DNA of 64,000 nucleotides from Ureibacillus endophyticus (GTDB lineage: Bacteria; Bacillota; Bacilli; Bacillales_A; Planococcaceae): contig NZ_RBZN01000006.1 of NCBI RefSeq assembly GCF_003628435.1, positions 1 through 64,000 on the forward strand, given 5' to 3'. Position 1 is the first letter of the stretch. Every line of letters begins with the position of its first letter. Shown in pieces: positions 52,039 to 60,307 of the stretch. Position numbers and translations under genes: made by a program. Below the pieces are notes generated by a model, which searched no databases, was not told the origin of the DNA, and saw nothing but the letters and a program-made list of their open reading frames with translations.

Positions 52039-53867
52039 TGAACTTTTTCCAAAAGCCCTTTGGATATGAACCATTATTATCGAAAGAAGACTTAAAGAAA
52101 TCTGGGAAAAAGAAGAAGGGCCCCCGTGCAAGTGATTGGAAAAGAACCCTACTAAATATTTGGAGAATAGTAGATGAACAACGCGCTTTACTTATTGTTG
52201 TGTTATGTCTTGTCATTATTAGTTCTACCATGTCATTGCTTGGCCCATTATTAATTGGTCATATTATTGATGACTACGTACTAAAATTTAACTTTGATGG
52301 TTTATCAACAATGATTATTATGCTAATTTTCATCTACCTGTTATTAGCATTAGCATTGTTTTTCCAAAATTATTGGATGATAGGTATTGCCCAACAGACA
52401 ATTTATCGAATGCGTACAGGGGTTTTTCATCAATTGCTGAGATTACCTGTTTCGTTTTTCGATAAACGTCAACACGGAGAATTAATGAGTCGAGCAACGA
52501 ATGATATCGAAACGGTTAGTTCAACATTGAATACGTCCTTTATTCAAGTGTTTTCTAGTATTTTGACTCTAACTGGTACGTTTGTGGTCATGCTGTATTT
52601 AAGTCCTATATTAACTTTGTTAACAATGTTAATTATTCCGTTAATGTTTATTGCTACACGTTGGATTACAAAGAGAACAGGGAAACTATTCAAAGAGCAA
52701 CAAGCTGCTTTGGGTGCATTAAACGGAATGATAGAAGAAACCATTTCGGGGCAACGAATTGTTAAAGCATTTTCCCAAGAAGAAAGAGTTAAGCAAGAAT
52801 TTCGGGAAAAAAGTGAGCAACTAAAAAGAACTGGTTTCTGGGCGCTTACTTATTCGGGATATATTCCAAAAGTGATGAACTTATTGAATAATATGAGCTT
52901 TGCTATTGTGGCAGGTATTGGGGGAATTTTAGCATTTAATGGATATGTTTCAATTGGAACGATTGTGATTTTTACTGAATATGCTCGACAATTTACTCGA
53001 CCATTAAATGATCTAGCTAACCAAGTGAATACGGTATTGTCTGCTATTGCTGGTGTAGAAAGAGTATTTTCAATTATGGATGAGGACAAAGAAGATGATA
53101 TTGGTAAAGTAGCTGACACTCATCAACTTCTTGGTGAAGTGGAATTTCGAAATGTACATTTTAAATATGAATTAGCTGAAGAAACACAGACCTTAAAAAA
53201 TGTTAGTTTTCATGTTTATCCAGGACAAACCGTAGCGCTAGTAGGGGCAACAGGTGCTGGGAAAACAACCATTATGCAATTGATCGCACGGTTTTACGAT
53301 GTTGAAAGTGGAGAGGTTTTATTTGATGGAATTAATGTAAAGGATTTAAAACGTTCTACATTGCGCAATCAGATGGCCTTTGTTTTGCAAGATTCTTTCT
53401 TATTTGAAGCAAGTGTCTATGACAATATCCGATACGGTAAGCTAACTGCTACAAATGAAGAAATTGAAGAAGCTGCAAAAAAGGCAAATGCCCATGATTT
53501 TATTATGAAACTACCAAATGGCTATAACACCATTTTAACAGCAGATGGTAGTGGAATTTCACAAGGGCAAAAGCAATTACTTTCAATTGCGCGGGCACTT
53601 GTAGCGGACCCTAAAATATTATTACTTGATGAGGCGACAAGTAGTATCGATACTTTGACAGAAATTAAGATACAAGAGGCGTTGGAAGTATTAATGAAAG
53701 GCAGAACAAGTTTTATCATTGCCCACCGATTAAATACGATTCGTCATGCGGACATTGTTTTAGTAATGAAAGAAGGGCAAATTGTTGAATCTGGTACTCA
53801 ACAACAATTATTACAAAATAGGAATGGAATTTACGCTAATATGCTAAAACAAACTGGTATTTTATGA
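52038..53867 (+). CDS. Heterodimeric ABC exporter, catalytic subunit
   Basis: 609-aa half transporter with a basic N-terminal extension (LKKSGKKKKGPRASDWKR), six membrane helices and an ATPase domain: Walker A GATGAGKTT, Walker B LLLDEATSSID with the catalytic Glu, H-loop IIAHRLNTI. Its signature is altered (SGISQGQKQ instead of LSGGQ). Together the two chains have one consensus ATP site, the classical asymmetric arrangement of YheH/YheI-type exporters. Confidence 0.9.
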   Translation: MNFFQKPFGYEPLLSKEDLKKSGKKKKGPRASDWKRTLLNIWRIVDEQRALLIVVLCLVIISSTMSLLGPLLIGHIIDDYVLKFNFDGLSTMIIMLIFIYLLLALALFFQNYWMIGIAQQTIYRMRTGVFHQLLRLPVSFFDKRQHGELMSRATNDIETVSSTLNTSFIQVFSSILTLTGTFVVMLYLSPILTLLTMLIIPLMFIATRWITKRTGKLFKEQQAALGALNGMIEETISGQRIVKAFSQEERVKQEFREKSEQLKRTGFWALTYSGYIPKVMNLLNNMSFAIVAGIGGILAFNGYVSIGTIVIFTEYARQFTRPLNDLANQVNTVLSAIAGVERVFSIMDEDKEDDIGKVADTHQLLGEVEFRNVHFKYELAEETQTLKNVSFHVYPGQTVALVGATGAGKTTIMQLIARFYDVESGEVLFDGINVKDLKRSTLRNQMAFVLQDSFLFEASVYDNIRYGKLTATNEEIEEAAKKANAHDFIMKLPNGYNTILTADGSGISQGQKQLLSIARALVADPKILLLDEATSSIDTLTEIKIQEALEVLMKGRTSFIIAHRLNTIRHADIVLVMKEGQIVESGTQQQLLQNRNGIYANMLKQTGIL

Positions 53868-53968
53868 TAAGGGAATAACATGTAATTAGTGATTTGACCT
53901 TGCTACCTTGATAGTGTTCCTCTAAAATTAGAAGATATTAAAATAGGCTTTAGGAGCGAGAGTAATAC

Positions 53969-54844
53969 ATGAACTTTTCAATTATCACAGCATCCTTTCC
54001 AATAGATTCGGAAACATACAAAGAAATAAAAGCTTTGTGTGATGATGCTTGTAAAATAGATCAATATAATTATAGTGTTTTATTAAATTTACCTATTTCT
54101 CAAAATACAAATGTCAGAGGATTTTTTGTTCTTGCATATGATGATGATAAGGACGAGTTAGTCGGAGTATCAAGTGCAGTGGATCAAATGGGGTTGAATA
54201 CATATGAGTGGTCAATTCTAGTTGCTCCAATGTATAGAGAAATTGGGATTGATGAAGCTTTACTTAAAGTGTTAGGTGATGGACTACATCAACGTGGTGC
54301 TGAAGGAGAGCTTTCATTAGTCATTCAAAATGATAAATATAGAAGAAAATTTGTTGAAAAATACGGCTATACTTATAGCTTTTCAGAAGCAACTTTTGAA
54401 GCAAAGCCTCAAATTTTCGATGAGAACGACCGTATATATATTCGACCTTACTTTGAAGCAACTGATAAAGAACGTTTAATTGAAATCTACGGTGAAGCTT
54501 TTGGTGATTTAATGGAAGAGTCACTAGAACTGATTTCTTACAATACGACAACAGAAGGTAGAATTTTGTGGATTGCTTTATTGGATGATAAAATTGCTGG
54601 AACTGTTACGTCTGTAAAAGAAGGCGATGTCCAATGGATTACAGCACTTGCAGTTCATCCGGATTTTCAAGGGCAAGGTGTTGCAACAGCACTTCTTAAT
54701 TGGGTAAAAGACTTTGCTTTGAGAAATGGTGAAAATTTAATCATGCTTGAAGTAGAAATTGAAAATGAAAGAGCACTTGCTGTTTATGAAAGAGCAGGGT
54801 TTATTAAGTCTATGCAAGTAGATTATTTTGTATATAATGGTTAA
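53969..54844 (+). CDS. Double-GNAT N-acetyltransferase
   Basis: 291-aa protein with two GNAT domains. The C-terminal one (about 150-290) has the full acetyl-CoA motif LAVHPDFQGQGVATALLNWV and AVYERAGFIKS. The N-terminal one (about 1-145) has a weaker version (ILVAPMYREIGIDEALLKVL). Substrate unknown. Monocistronic. Confidence 0.85.
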   Translation: MNFSIITASFPIDSETYKEIKALCDDACKIDQYNYSVLLNLPISQNTNVRGFFVLAYDDDKDELVGVSSAVDQMGLNTYEWSILVAPMYREIGIDEALLKVLGDGLHQRGAEGELSLVIQNDKYRRKFVEKYGYTYSFSEATFEAKPQIFDENDRIYIRPYFEATDKERLIEIYGEAFGDLMEESLELISYNTTTEGRILWIALLDDKIAGTVTSVKEGDVQWITALAVHPDFQGQGVATALLNWVKDFALRNGENLIMLEVEIENERALAVYERAGFIKSMQVDYFVYNG

Positions 54845-54859
54845 GTTAAAATTATGAAG

Positions 54860-54892
54860 TCCCAGATCAATTTTGGTCTGGGTCTTTAATTT
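54860..54892 (+). terminator. Terminator after the GNAT gene
   Basis: CCCAGATCAA pairs (with wobbles) with TTGGTCTGGG and is followed by TCTTTAATTTT. Confidence 0.8.
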
Positions 54893-54996
54893 TCGTTAAG
54901 GTATTTTCTGAATCCAAAAGTTACTCATTGAGCAAATAATGGTTTTTGTTATAATGTAAAGATGTGAACTTAAAGATAAGGATGTTGAATAGATTC

Positions 54997-55905
54997 ATGG
55001 AACAGGAAAACTTGAGTCCAGTAAAATTAATGTGGAAAATGACTCGACCACATACATTAACGGCAACCTTTGCACCTGTTATTTTAGGAACTGTTATTGC
55101 TCTATTTGAAGCCAAAATAGATTGGTTGTTATTTATTGCAATGATGCTTGCTTGTCTAGCATTGCAAATCGCAACGAATTTGTTTAACGAGTACTATGAT
55201 TTTAAACGAGGATTAGATACTGCCGATTCAGTTGGAATTGGTGGTGGAATCGTTCGTCATGGTTTAAAACCTAAAAATGTACTTACGGTTGCATTGCTTC
55301 TCTATTTAATAGCAATGATTATCGGTGTCTACATTTGTATGAATAGTAGTTGGTTGTTAGTGGTAATTGGGTTATTTGGAATGGCGGTAGGTTATCTTTA
55401 TACAGGTGGACCAATTCCAATTGCTTATACACCATTTGGAGAACTTTTTGCAGGAGCTTTAATGGGGACAGGCTTTGTATTAATCTCCTATTTTATTCAA
55501 ACAAACACGTTATCGACGACAGCAGTGTTAATTTCGATTCCTGTTGGGATTCTAGTTGGTGCTATTAATATGGCAAACAACATACGTGATATCGAGGAAG
55601 ACACAAAAGGTGGACGTAAAACCCTTGCAATCCTTTTAGGTAGAGAAAAAGCAGTGAGTGTTTTAGCATTTTCGTTTATTGTTGCTTATTTATGGATTAT
55701 TGTTCTTGTATTAATAGGAAGTATTAGTCCATGGGCACTTATCGTACTATTAACAATTAAAAAGCCTATATCTGCAGTGAATGGATTTAAAAAAGGTGAA
55801 AAAGAACCACAATATATGCGTGTGGCAATGAAGTCTACAGCAATCACAAATACTTTATTTAGTTTTGTATTATCTATTGGATTATTTATTAGTTATATCA
55901 TTTAA
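54997..55905 (+). CDS. menA: 1,4-dihydroxy-2-naphthoate polyprenyltransferase
   Basis: 302-aa UbiA-family membrane enzyme: TRPHTLTATFAPVILGTV, first Asp-rich motif NEYYDFKRGLDTADSVGIGGGIVRHG, second motif NNIRDIEEDTKGGRKTLA. It closely follows my recollection of B. subtilis MenA. It attaches the prenyl chain in menaquinone synthesis. The start is uncertain: ATG 54997 is 14 bases after AAGGA, and ATG 54982 overlaps it. Confidence 0.93.
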   Translation: MEQENLSPVKLMWKMTRPHTLTATFAPVILGTVIALFEAKIDWLLFIAMMLACLALQIATNLFNEYYDFKRGLDTADSVGIGGGIVRHGLKPKNVLTVALLLYLIAMIIGVYICMNSSWLLVVIGLFGMAVGYLYTGGPIPIAYTPFGELFAGALMGTGFVLISYFIQTNTLSTTAVLISIPVGILVGAINMANNIRDIEEDTKGGRKTLAILLGREKAVSVLAFSFIVAYLWIIVLVLIGSISPWALIVLLTIKKPISAVNGFKKGEKEPQYMRVAMKSTAITNTLFSFVLSIGLFISYII

Positions 55906-55920
55906 TATTGCAAAAAAAGT

Positions 55921-55954
55921 TGAAGGGCAGCTCATGTTGCACCTTCTTTTTTTG
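55921..55954 (+). terminator. Terminator of menA
   Basis: GAAGG.GCA pairs with TGC.CCTTC and is followed by TTTTTTTG. Confidence 0.78.
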
Positions 55955-56187
55955 TTTAGAAGGTTTCAGTCAAATTATTTGGATTATCGAATTATTTTCA
56001 GACGTTAAACCGTAGATATAAGAAGTTAAAATGGAAAAGTTAGAGGTTATATAGTGAAGAACGATGATCGGATGAATGTCGAAATAAGTAATGTGCATTT
56101 ATCACGGGATATAATAAATGATATATCCAGTAATTTTCATTAGAAGAATGAGATATTGATAAAGTAAATAGCACCTTATAAATTTTT
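55955..56187. other. Intergenic stretch before the dyad array
   Basis: AT-rich. A 29-codon GTG frame (56054-56143, MKNDDRMNVEISNVH) has a weak AGAGGT upstream; not strong enough to call. Confidence 0.35.
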
Positions 56188-56881
56188 GTCAACCTAGATG
56201 ACATTTTCGTTATATTGTTGCAGTGAAGTTCCTCGAATTTTGTTATTGAATAAAAACTATAGTTTAAAATCTTTTTTCAAAATACATAAATTAAAAATAG
56301 AGAGATTGTTCCCTTAATATCAAATAATATTAATTGTTTTTCAGTCAACTTAATTGACGAAAATGTTATTGTTACTGACATAGAAATGTTGATTTTTTAA
56401 GATAAATGGCGAAAAGTAATAATGATTTGTGATTTTTTTCAATATCTTGTTCAACAGTTGAGAATATAGAGAGATTAGAAAAGTTTTTTGTAAACTAAGT
56501 TGACTAACTTGATATTCTTGAAAAATAAGTTTGTCAGTGTAAGTAAATGTTTGTCACCAATAAGAGTAGAATAAATGAATTCAAGATATTTTTCAAAAAA
56601 ACATACAAACGCTTTAATTACAATATAGGCTACCTGTTTTTTTGTAAACTAAGTTGATGATTAAAGTATTCTAAACAAATAAACGATGTAAATTTATATC
56701 TGGACTTGTCGGTATTTGTATCTTGCAGGTGCGCTTATTATAACAGAGTTATCTATGATGTGTAAATTTATGAAATAATGAGCTAGAAATAGAGTCTCAT
56801 AATAGAGCAGATGAATTAATATGATGTGATGATAGTGGATTTTTAGATGAAATGCTGCAATGGGACAAGGTGGTAGAAATA

Positions 56882-57019
56882 TTGAAACTAGCACAAGCTT
56901 TGTTTATATTTGTTTTGATTTATATTGCATCTTTTATTCTTTTGTATGACGGATCGGTATTAGAAACTCTCCAGTATTCGATTATTATGTGGACAATCGT
57001 TATGATGATTAAAAGATAG
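56882..57019 (+). CDS. 45-aa single-span membrane microprotein within the dyad array
   Basis: TTG 56882 is 8 bases after a strong AAGGTGG (56867-56873), and the gene is followed 11 bases after its stop by a terminator. The product, MKLAQALFIFVLIYIASFIL then LYDGSVLETLQYS and a second hydrophobic stretch IIMWTIVMMIKR, has one or two short membrane helices. An in-frame ATG at 56852 has a weaker site. No family recognised. It lies centrally in the otherwise gene-free array. Confidence 0.65.
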   Translation: MKLAQALFIFVLIYIASFILLYDGSVLETLQYSIIMWTIVMMIKR

Positions 57020-57030
57020 CTTCATTTTAG

Positions 57031-57058
57031 GGTCCTGTGAGGTAGCAGGATCTTTTTG
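57031..57058 (+). terminator. Terminator of the 45-aa gene
   Basis: GGTCCTG pairs with CAGGATC (one wobble) and is followed by TTTTTG. Confidence 0.82.
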
Positions 57059-57562
57059 TGTTATTTGAAAATATGAAAATGTCAATGTGGTTGACAAAAA
57101 TAATAACCAACAAGTTTTATATATGAAAGATTATAGAGATAACAAAAATATTGATAAAAATTAATTATTATACTTGAAAATTGATGCAAATTAGCAATAA
57201 TTTGCGATAATTATATAAAGAAAGTTTTCATGTCAATTAAGTTGACTAAAAAGAGTGTTATTAACCCTAAATTGTTAAATTTAAAAGCTGTTTACACAAT
57301 AAAATTAGTAAATCTAATAACTTTATTAATAAAGTATCTGATATCCAGATGATAAAGGATATCCTTATTAAAGGGTTTATTATTACTAAAAAGTAATATC
57401 GTCAACATAGTTTACATAAAAATCTCCTTTAATTGTTTATTTATTAATTATAGATACACGCTCTATGAAAAATCTCTGAATCAATAACTTATTTCAATAA
57501 AACATAACCTATCAAAAGGGTGATTGCTTTTGTACAAAAGTACAATCGTCAACTAAGTATAC

Positions 57563-57602
57563 AAAAAAACCCTTATTGAATGTTTCATCAATAAGGGGTG
57601 GT
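57563..57602 (-). terminator. Terminator of the HtrA-like protease gene
   Basis: ACCCTTATTGA pairs with TCAATAAGGGGT; on the minus strand a run of seven Ts follows (plus-strand A-run 57563-57569). Confidence 0.88.
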
Positions 57603-57636
57603 GAAATGTAGGTGATTATTAAGCTGATAAACTACA

Positions 57637-58452
57637 TTATTTTAATAAATTAAGACGTTGTTGCAACAAATCAATAGGTATAAATAAGCCGACACGGCCA
57701 TAATCGTCTGTCTTTGTGGTCGCAAAGATAATACCGATTACCTGACCTTCATTATTAATAACCGGACTACCGCTGTTACCACGATAGACAGGCGCATCTA
57801 ACATAATGACTTGTTCATTCCAATCATTAAGTAAAATGTAATCAATGACTTCACCTTTATTGGCAATGCCAGAGAAGTATAATGGGTTACCAATAAAATA
57901 AATGGCTTCATTTTTAATAAGTTCATATGTATCTGCTAACGAAAGGTAGGGGAGGTTTGTACCTTCAACTTTTAATATTGCTAAATCGATATCGGGGTAA
58001 CTTTCAATAACCTCGCCTTTATATAGACCATCATCTGGAAATGTTACGGTGATTGTAAGTGCATCATCAATGACATGTTCATTTGTAACGATATATCCAT
58101 CCTCTGAAATTGAAAAACCTGTTCCTTTTCCACTATTCGTTTTCACTTCAACTACTGATTTTTTATAGTTCTTTATTTCTTCTTTTGATGAAAGTGATGC
58201 AGATGTTTTTAAAAATTCAATTGCAGGAATTGAGTAAATCTCAAAAATAACTGCAAAAGTACTAACCATTAGCATCAAAGCCATAACCCAAGCAATCACA
58301 CGGACAAATGGCGGTTTCTTTTTTGTAGGTTGGACACCGGATAATCTTTGTTGTCTTGCTTTTTCAAGCGCTTCTTTTTGGGCTTCTAGGACTAATTCGA
58401 TAAGCTCTTCTTCACTAATTGGATCTTGCTTATCTTTATGATCATTCTCCAT
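57637..58452 (-). CDS. Membrane-anchored trypsin-like serine protease (HtrA-like, no PDZ)
   Basis: 271-aa protein. Charged cytoplasmic N-terminus (1-48) with a coiled-coil-like ELIELVLEAQKEALEKARQQ, TM at about 52-71, then an extracytoplasmic S1C-type protease domain with triad His126 (TNEHVID), Asp156 (DIDLAIL) and Ser227 (GNSGSPV). It lacks the PDZ domain and is shorter than HtrA (about 400-450), but appears complete. Likely envelope quality control. Its 3' end faces the dyad array. Confidence 0.88.
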   Translation of the reverse strand: MENDHKDKQDPISEEELIELVLEAQKEALEKARQQRLSGVQPTKKKPPFVRVIAWVMALMLMVSTFAVIFEIYSIPAIEFLKTSASLSSKEEIKNYKKSVVEVKTNSGKGTGFSISEDGYIVTNEHVIDDALTITVTFPDDGLYKGEVIESYPDIDLAILKVEGTNLPYLSLADTYELIKNEAIYFIGNPLYFSGIANKGEVIDYILLNDWNEQVIMLDAPVYRGNSGSPVINNEGQVIGIIFATTKTDDYGRVGLFIPIDLLQQRLNLLK

Positions 58453-58596
58453 TTCAACCCCTCCTAACGGTAATTCCTCATTCTATCATAAAGGACCAAA
58501 GGAATATTTGGAACAAAATCACACTAGTCTACTATGCTAATATTGAATTTCAATTAAAGATGTGAAATAATAATTTCAATTGTATATTATTTAAAG

Positions 58597-58680
58597 TTTT
58601 CTAGGGTTCCGCATAGAGATGGTCTGGTCCGAGAGAAAACCACAAATGTTTTGTGACACGGAAGGATAAAAGCCTGGGAG
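58597..58680 (+). promoter_or_regulatory. Guanidine-I (ykkC) riboswitch aptamer
   Basis: Contains the conserved ykkC core: CTAGGGTTCCGC, CTGGTCCGAGAGAAAAC, ACACGGAAGGATAAAAGCC and GGGAGA. Guanidinium binding prevents the downstream terminator and turns on the SMR exporter genes. Confidence 0.96.
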
Positions 58681-58714
58681 ATACTATTATTAGTAATCTC
58701 TTTAGGCTTTTTTA
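58669..58714 (+). terminator. Guanidine-riboswitch-controlled terminator
   Basis: AAGCCT...AGAT pairs with ATCT...AGGCTT and is followed by TTTTT; its left arm overlaps the aptamer's AAAAGCC. Confidence 0.9.
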
Positions 58715-58735
58715 TTTTGATTGGAGGTAAATTTA

Positions 58736-59077
58736 ATGAATGTACATTGGATAAAGGTACTTGTAGCAGCCGTTTTTGAAGTCTTTTGGGTTATTGGACT
58801 AGCTCATTCGAATGACTTTTGGTCATGGACGGGTACAATTATCGCGATTATCGTTTCGAACTATTTGTTAATAACAGCTGCCCAAACTTTACCAGCAGGG
58901 ACGGTATATGCAGTTTTTGTTGGGTTAGGTACTGCTGGAGCAGTAATATCAGAAATTCTATTCTTTGGCGAACCTTTTAAATTAGCTAAAATTCTACTTA
59001 TTCTACTTTTACTAGTAGGAGTAATTGGTCTAAAGCTGGTGACAGATCAAGACGAGCAAAAAGGGGTTGAAAACTAA
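58736..59077 (+). CDS. ykkC: SMR-family guanidinium exporter subunit (YkkC-like)
   Basis: 113-aa four-helix SMR protein with the membrane-embedded Glu15 ([10 protein letters not shown]), the proton/substrate site. With the next gene it forms a heterodimeric YkkCD-type pump. The guanidine-I riboswitch upstream indicates guanidinium (or related compounds) as substrate. ATG 58736 follows GGAGGT; the TTG at 58721 lies within that site. Confidence 0.92.
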   Translation: MNVHWIKVLVAAVFEVFWVIGLAHSNDFWSWTGTIIAIIVSNYLLITAAQTLPAGTVYAVFVGLGTAGAVISEILFFGEPFKLAKILLILLLLVGVIGLKLVTDQDEQKGVEN

Positions 59078-59394
59078 TGGCATGGATGGCGTTGATTTTG
59101 GCGGGACTATTTGAAACTTTCGGTGTTGCAATGATGAATCAGTTGAGTAAAGATAAAAACTGGAAACCTCTTGTATTATTTATACTCGCTTTTTGTATGA
59201 GTCTGTTTCTTCTTCAATATTCAATGAATACCATTGCAATGGGGACAGCTTATGCAATTTGGACGGGCATTGGGGTTGTAGGAGGTACCATTGTTGGAAT
59301 GTTTTTATATGGTGAATCAAAAGACTTGAAAAGAGTTCTTTTTATCTCAATCATTTTAATCTCGGCTATTGGGTTAAAACTAATTGATGGATAG
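59077..59394 (+). CDS. ykkD: SMR-family guanidinium exporter subunit (YkkD-like)
   Basis: 105-aa four-helix SMR protein with Glu13 (GLFETFGVAMMN). Start overlaps the stop of the partner gene (TAATG), giving coupled, balanced synthesis of both subunits. Confidence 0.92.
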   Translation: MAWMALILAGLFETFGVAMMNQLSKDKNWKPLVLFILAFCMSLFLLQYSMNTIAMGTAYAIWTGIGVVGGTIVGMFLYGESKDLKRVLFISIILISAIGLKLIDG

Positions 59395-59447
59395 TTTACT
59401 TTTGTTCGGAAAGTATATTAATGAGAAAGTTTAACAGGGGTGAAACA

Positions 59448-60014
59448 ATGGCAGATAAACATCATTACTTTTTTGCAGTAAAGCTTCCAAACGATGTGAA
59501 ATCATTTTTACATAATTGGATTGAGCAAAATAGAGAGAAATTCCCATTTAAGCGTTGGGTACACGAAGCGGATTATCATATCACATTAGCGTTTTTAGGT
59601 TTTGCTGAGGAAGAAATGAAAATAAAATCGATTCAATCCGTGTCTTCTGCAATTTCTGATATAGGGCCATTTTCTTTAACATTAAGTAATATAGGTACAT
59701 TTGGATCACCGAAAAGTCCACGTATTTTTTGGGCTGGTGTAAATGAATCGCAAATTTTAAATAATTTACAAAAACAAGTGTATCAACAGTGTATTGAGGT
59801 CGGTTTTCAATTGGATAAAAAACCTTTCCGCCCCCACATTACATTGGCCAGAAAATGGGAGGGAGAACAGCCTTTTGATATAAATTCTCTTATCCCAATA
59901 CTTTCTGAAGATGGTAAGGAAGTTTCATTTGAAGTGAATGAAGTTGTGCTATATGAAACACACTTAGATAAATCCCCTAAGTATAAAGAATATGCAGTTT
60001 TTTCATTAAAATAA
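59448..60014 (+). CDS. thpR: RNA 2',3'-cyclic phosphodiesterase ThpR (2H family)
   Basis: 188-aa 2H phosphoesterase with two HxTx motifs: YHITLAFLGF (about residue 43) and RPHITLARKW (about residue 128). Family members open 2',3'-cyclic RNA ends or ligate tRNA halves in vitro. ATG 59448 follows AGGGGTGA; ATG 59421 lacks a site. Likely in the same transcript as ykkCD or separately promoted. Confidence 0.9.
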   Translation: MADKHHYFFAVKLPNDVKSFLHNWIEQNREKFPFKRWVHEADYHITLAFLGFAEEEMKIKSIQSVSSAISDIGPFSLTLSNIGTFGSPKSPRIFWAGVNESQILNNLQKQVYQQCIEVGFQLDKKPFRPHITLARKWEGEQPFDINSLIPILSEDGKEVSFEVNEVVLYETHLDKSPKYKEYAVFSLK

Positions 60015-60022
60015 GAGATAAA

Positions 60023-60060
60023 GGGCTGTACAGAAAGGAAATTTCTGCACAGCCTTTAAA
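60023..60060 (+). terminator. Terminator of thpR
   Basis: GGCTGTACAGAAA pairs with TTTCTGCACAGCC (one mismatch) and is followed by TTTAAAAAA. Stem sequence nearly the same as at 33761-33798. Confidence 0.82.
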
Positions 60061-60127
60061 AAATTTTGTGTAGAAGACACATAATTTATCTCATATTTTA
60101 TATATTAAGATAAAGGAGTGATATCCA

Positions 60128-60265
60128 ATGAGAATGCCTGCGTTGCCACAACCTACAGTAGTTGAAAAAAGACCAAGAAAATCCGTATTTCATTATTTTA
60201 AAAAGGTGTTTTGGAACAAAGTTTTGAAGAAACGTTCCTTTGTAAAGGTTCCTCCTAGTCAATAG
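60128..60265 (+). CDS. 45-aa basic protein of unknown function
   Basis: ATG follows AAAGGAGTG at 8-9 bases and a terminator directly follows the stop, so the gene is credible. The product, MRMPALPQPTVVEKRPRK then SVFHYFKKVFWNKVLKKRSF, has 12 Lys/Arg and one Glu; residues 19-40 can form an amphipathic basic helix. No signal peptide. No family recognised. Confidence 0.62.
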   Translation: MRMPALPQPTVVEKRPRKSVFHYFKKVFWNKVLKKRSFVKVPPSQ

Positions 60266-60307
60266 CTGTCCTGTGCTAATATCTGTTGCATAGGATAGCT
60301 ATTTTTT
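60259..60307. terminator. Bidirectional terminator between the 45-aa gene and helD
   Basis: AATAGCTGTCCTGTGC pairs with GCATAGGATAGCTATT (a few mismatches) and TTTTTT follows; the helD stop lies within it. Confidence 0.82.

Larger units (their letters stand above)
56188..57562. repeat. Array of eight 15-bp dyads spaced about 150 bp
   Basis: Imperfect palindromes of the form GTCAACTNAGTTGAC start at 56188 (GTCAACCTAGATGAC), 56344 (GTCAACTTAATTGAC), 56490 (GTAAACTAAGTTGAC), 56644 (GTAAACTAAGTTGAT), 57081 (GTCAATGTGGTTGAC), 57232 (GTCAATTAAGTTGAC), 57401 (GTCAACATAGTTTAC) and 57548 (GTCAACTAAGTATAC). Steps are 156, 146, 154, 437 (about three units), 151, 169 and 147 bp. Most have a T-rich left flank and an A-rich right flank. 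Between sites the sequence is AT-rich and not obviously repeated. Four lie on each side of the 45-aa gene. I find no such dyads elsewhere in the window. Likely sites for a DNA-binding protein; the identity is unknown. Confidence 0.8.

Noticed and set aside
56533-56547. Ninth dyad (GTCAGTGTAAGTAAA)
   Set aside because: Only part of the left arm fits the consensus and it breaks the spacing; chance similarity is likely in AT-rich DNA.
56694-56894. 66-codon minus-strand frame opposite the 45-aa gene
   Set aside because: No ribosome binding site, odd composition, and it is antisense to the better-supported plus-strand gene start.
56188-57562. CRISPR array
   Set aside because: The repeats are only 15 bp, imperfect palindromes with about 135-bp spacers, and no cas genes are present; dimensions do not fit CRISPR.
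56188-57562. Integron attC or Tn7-like transposon ends
   Set aside because: The sites do not carry the attC RYYYAAC/GTTRRRY core pair around cassettes, there is no recombinase or transposase, and I could not define paired terminal repeats with a target duplication.
56188-57562. parS or Noc-binding sites
   Set aside because: The motif does not match TGTTTCACGTGAAACA (parS) or ATTTCCCGGGAAAT (Noc).
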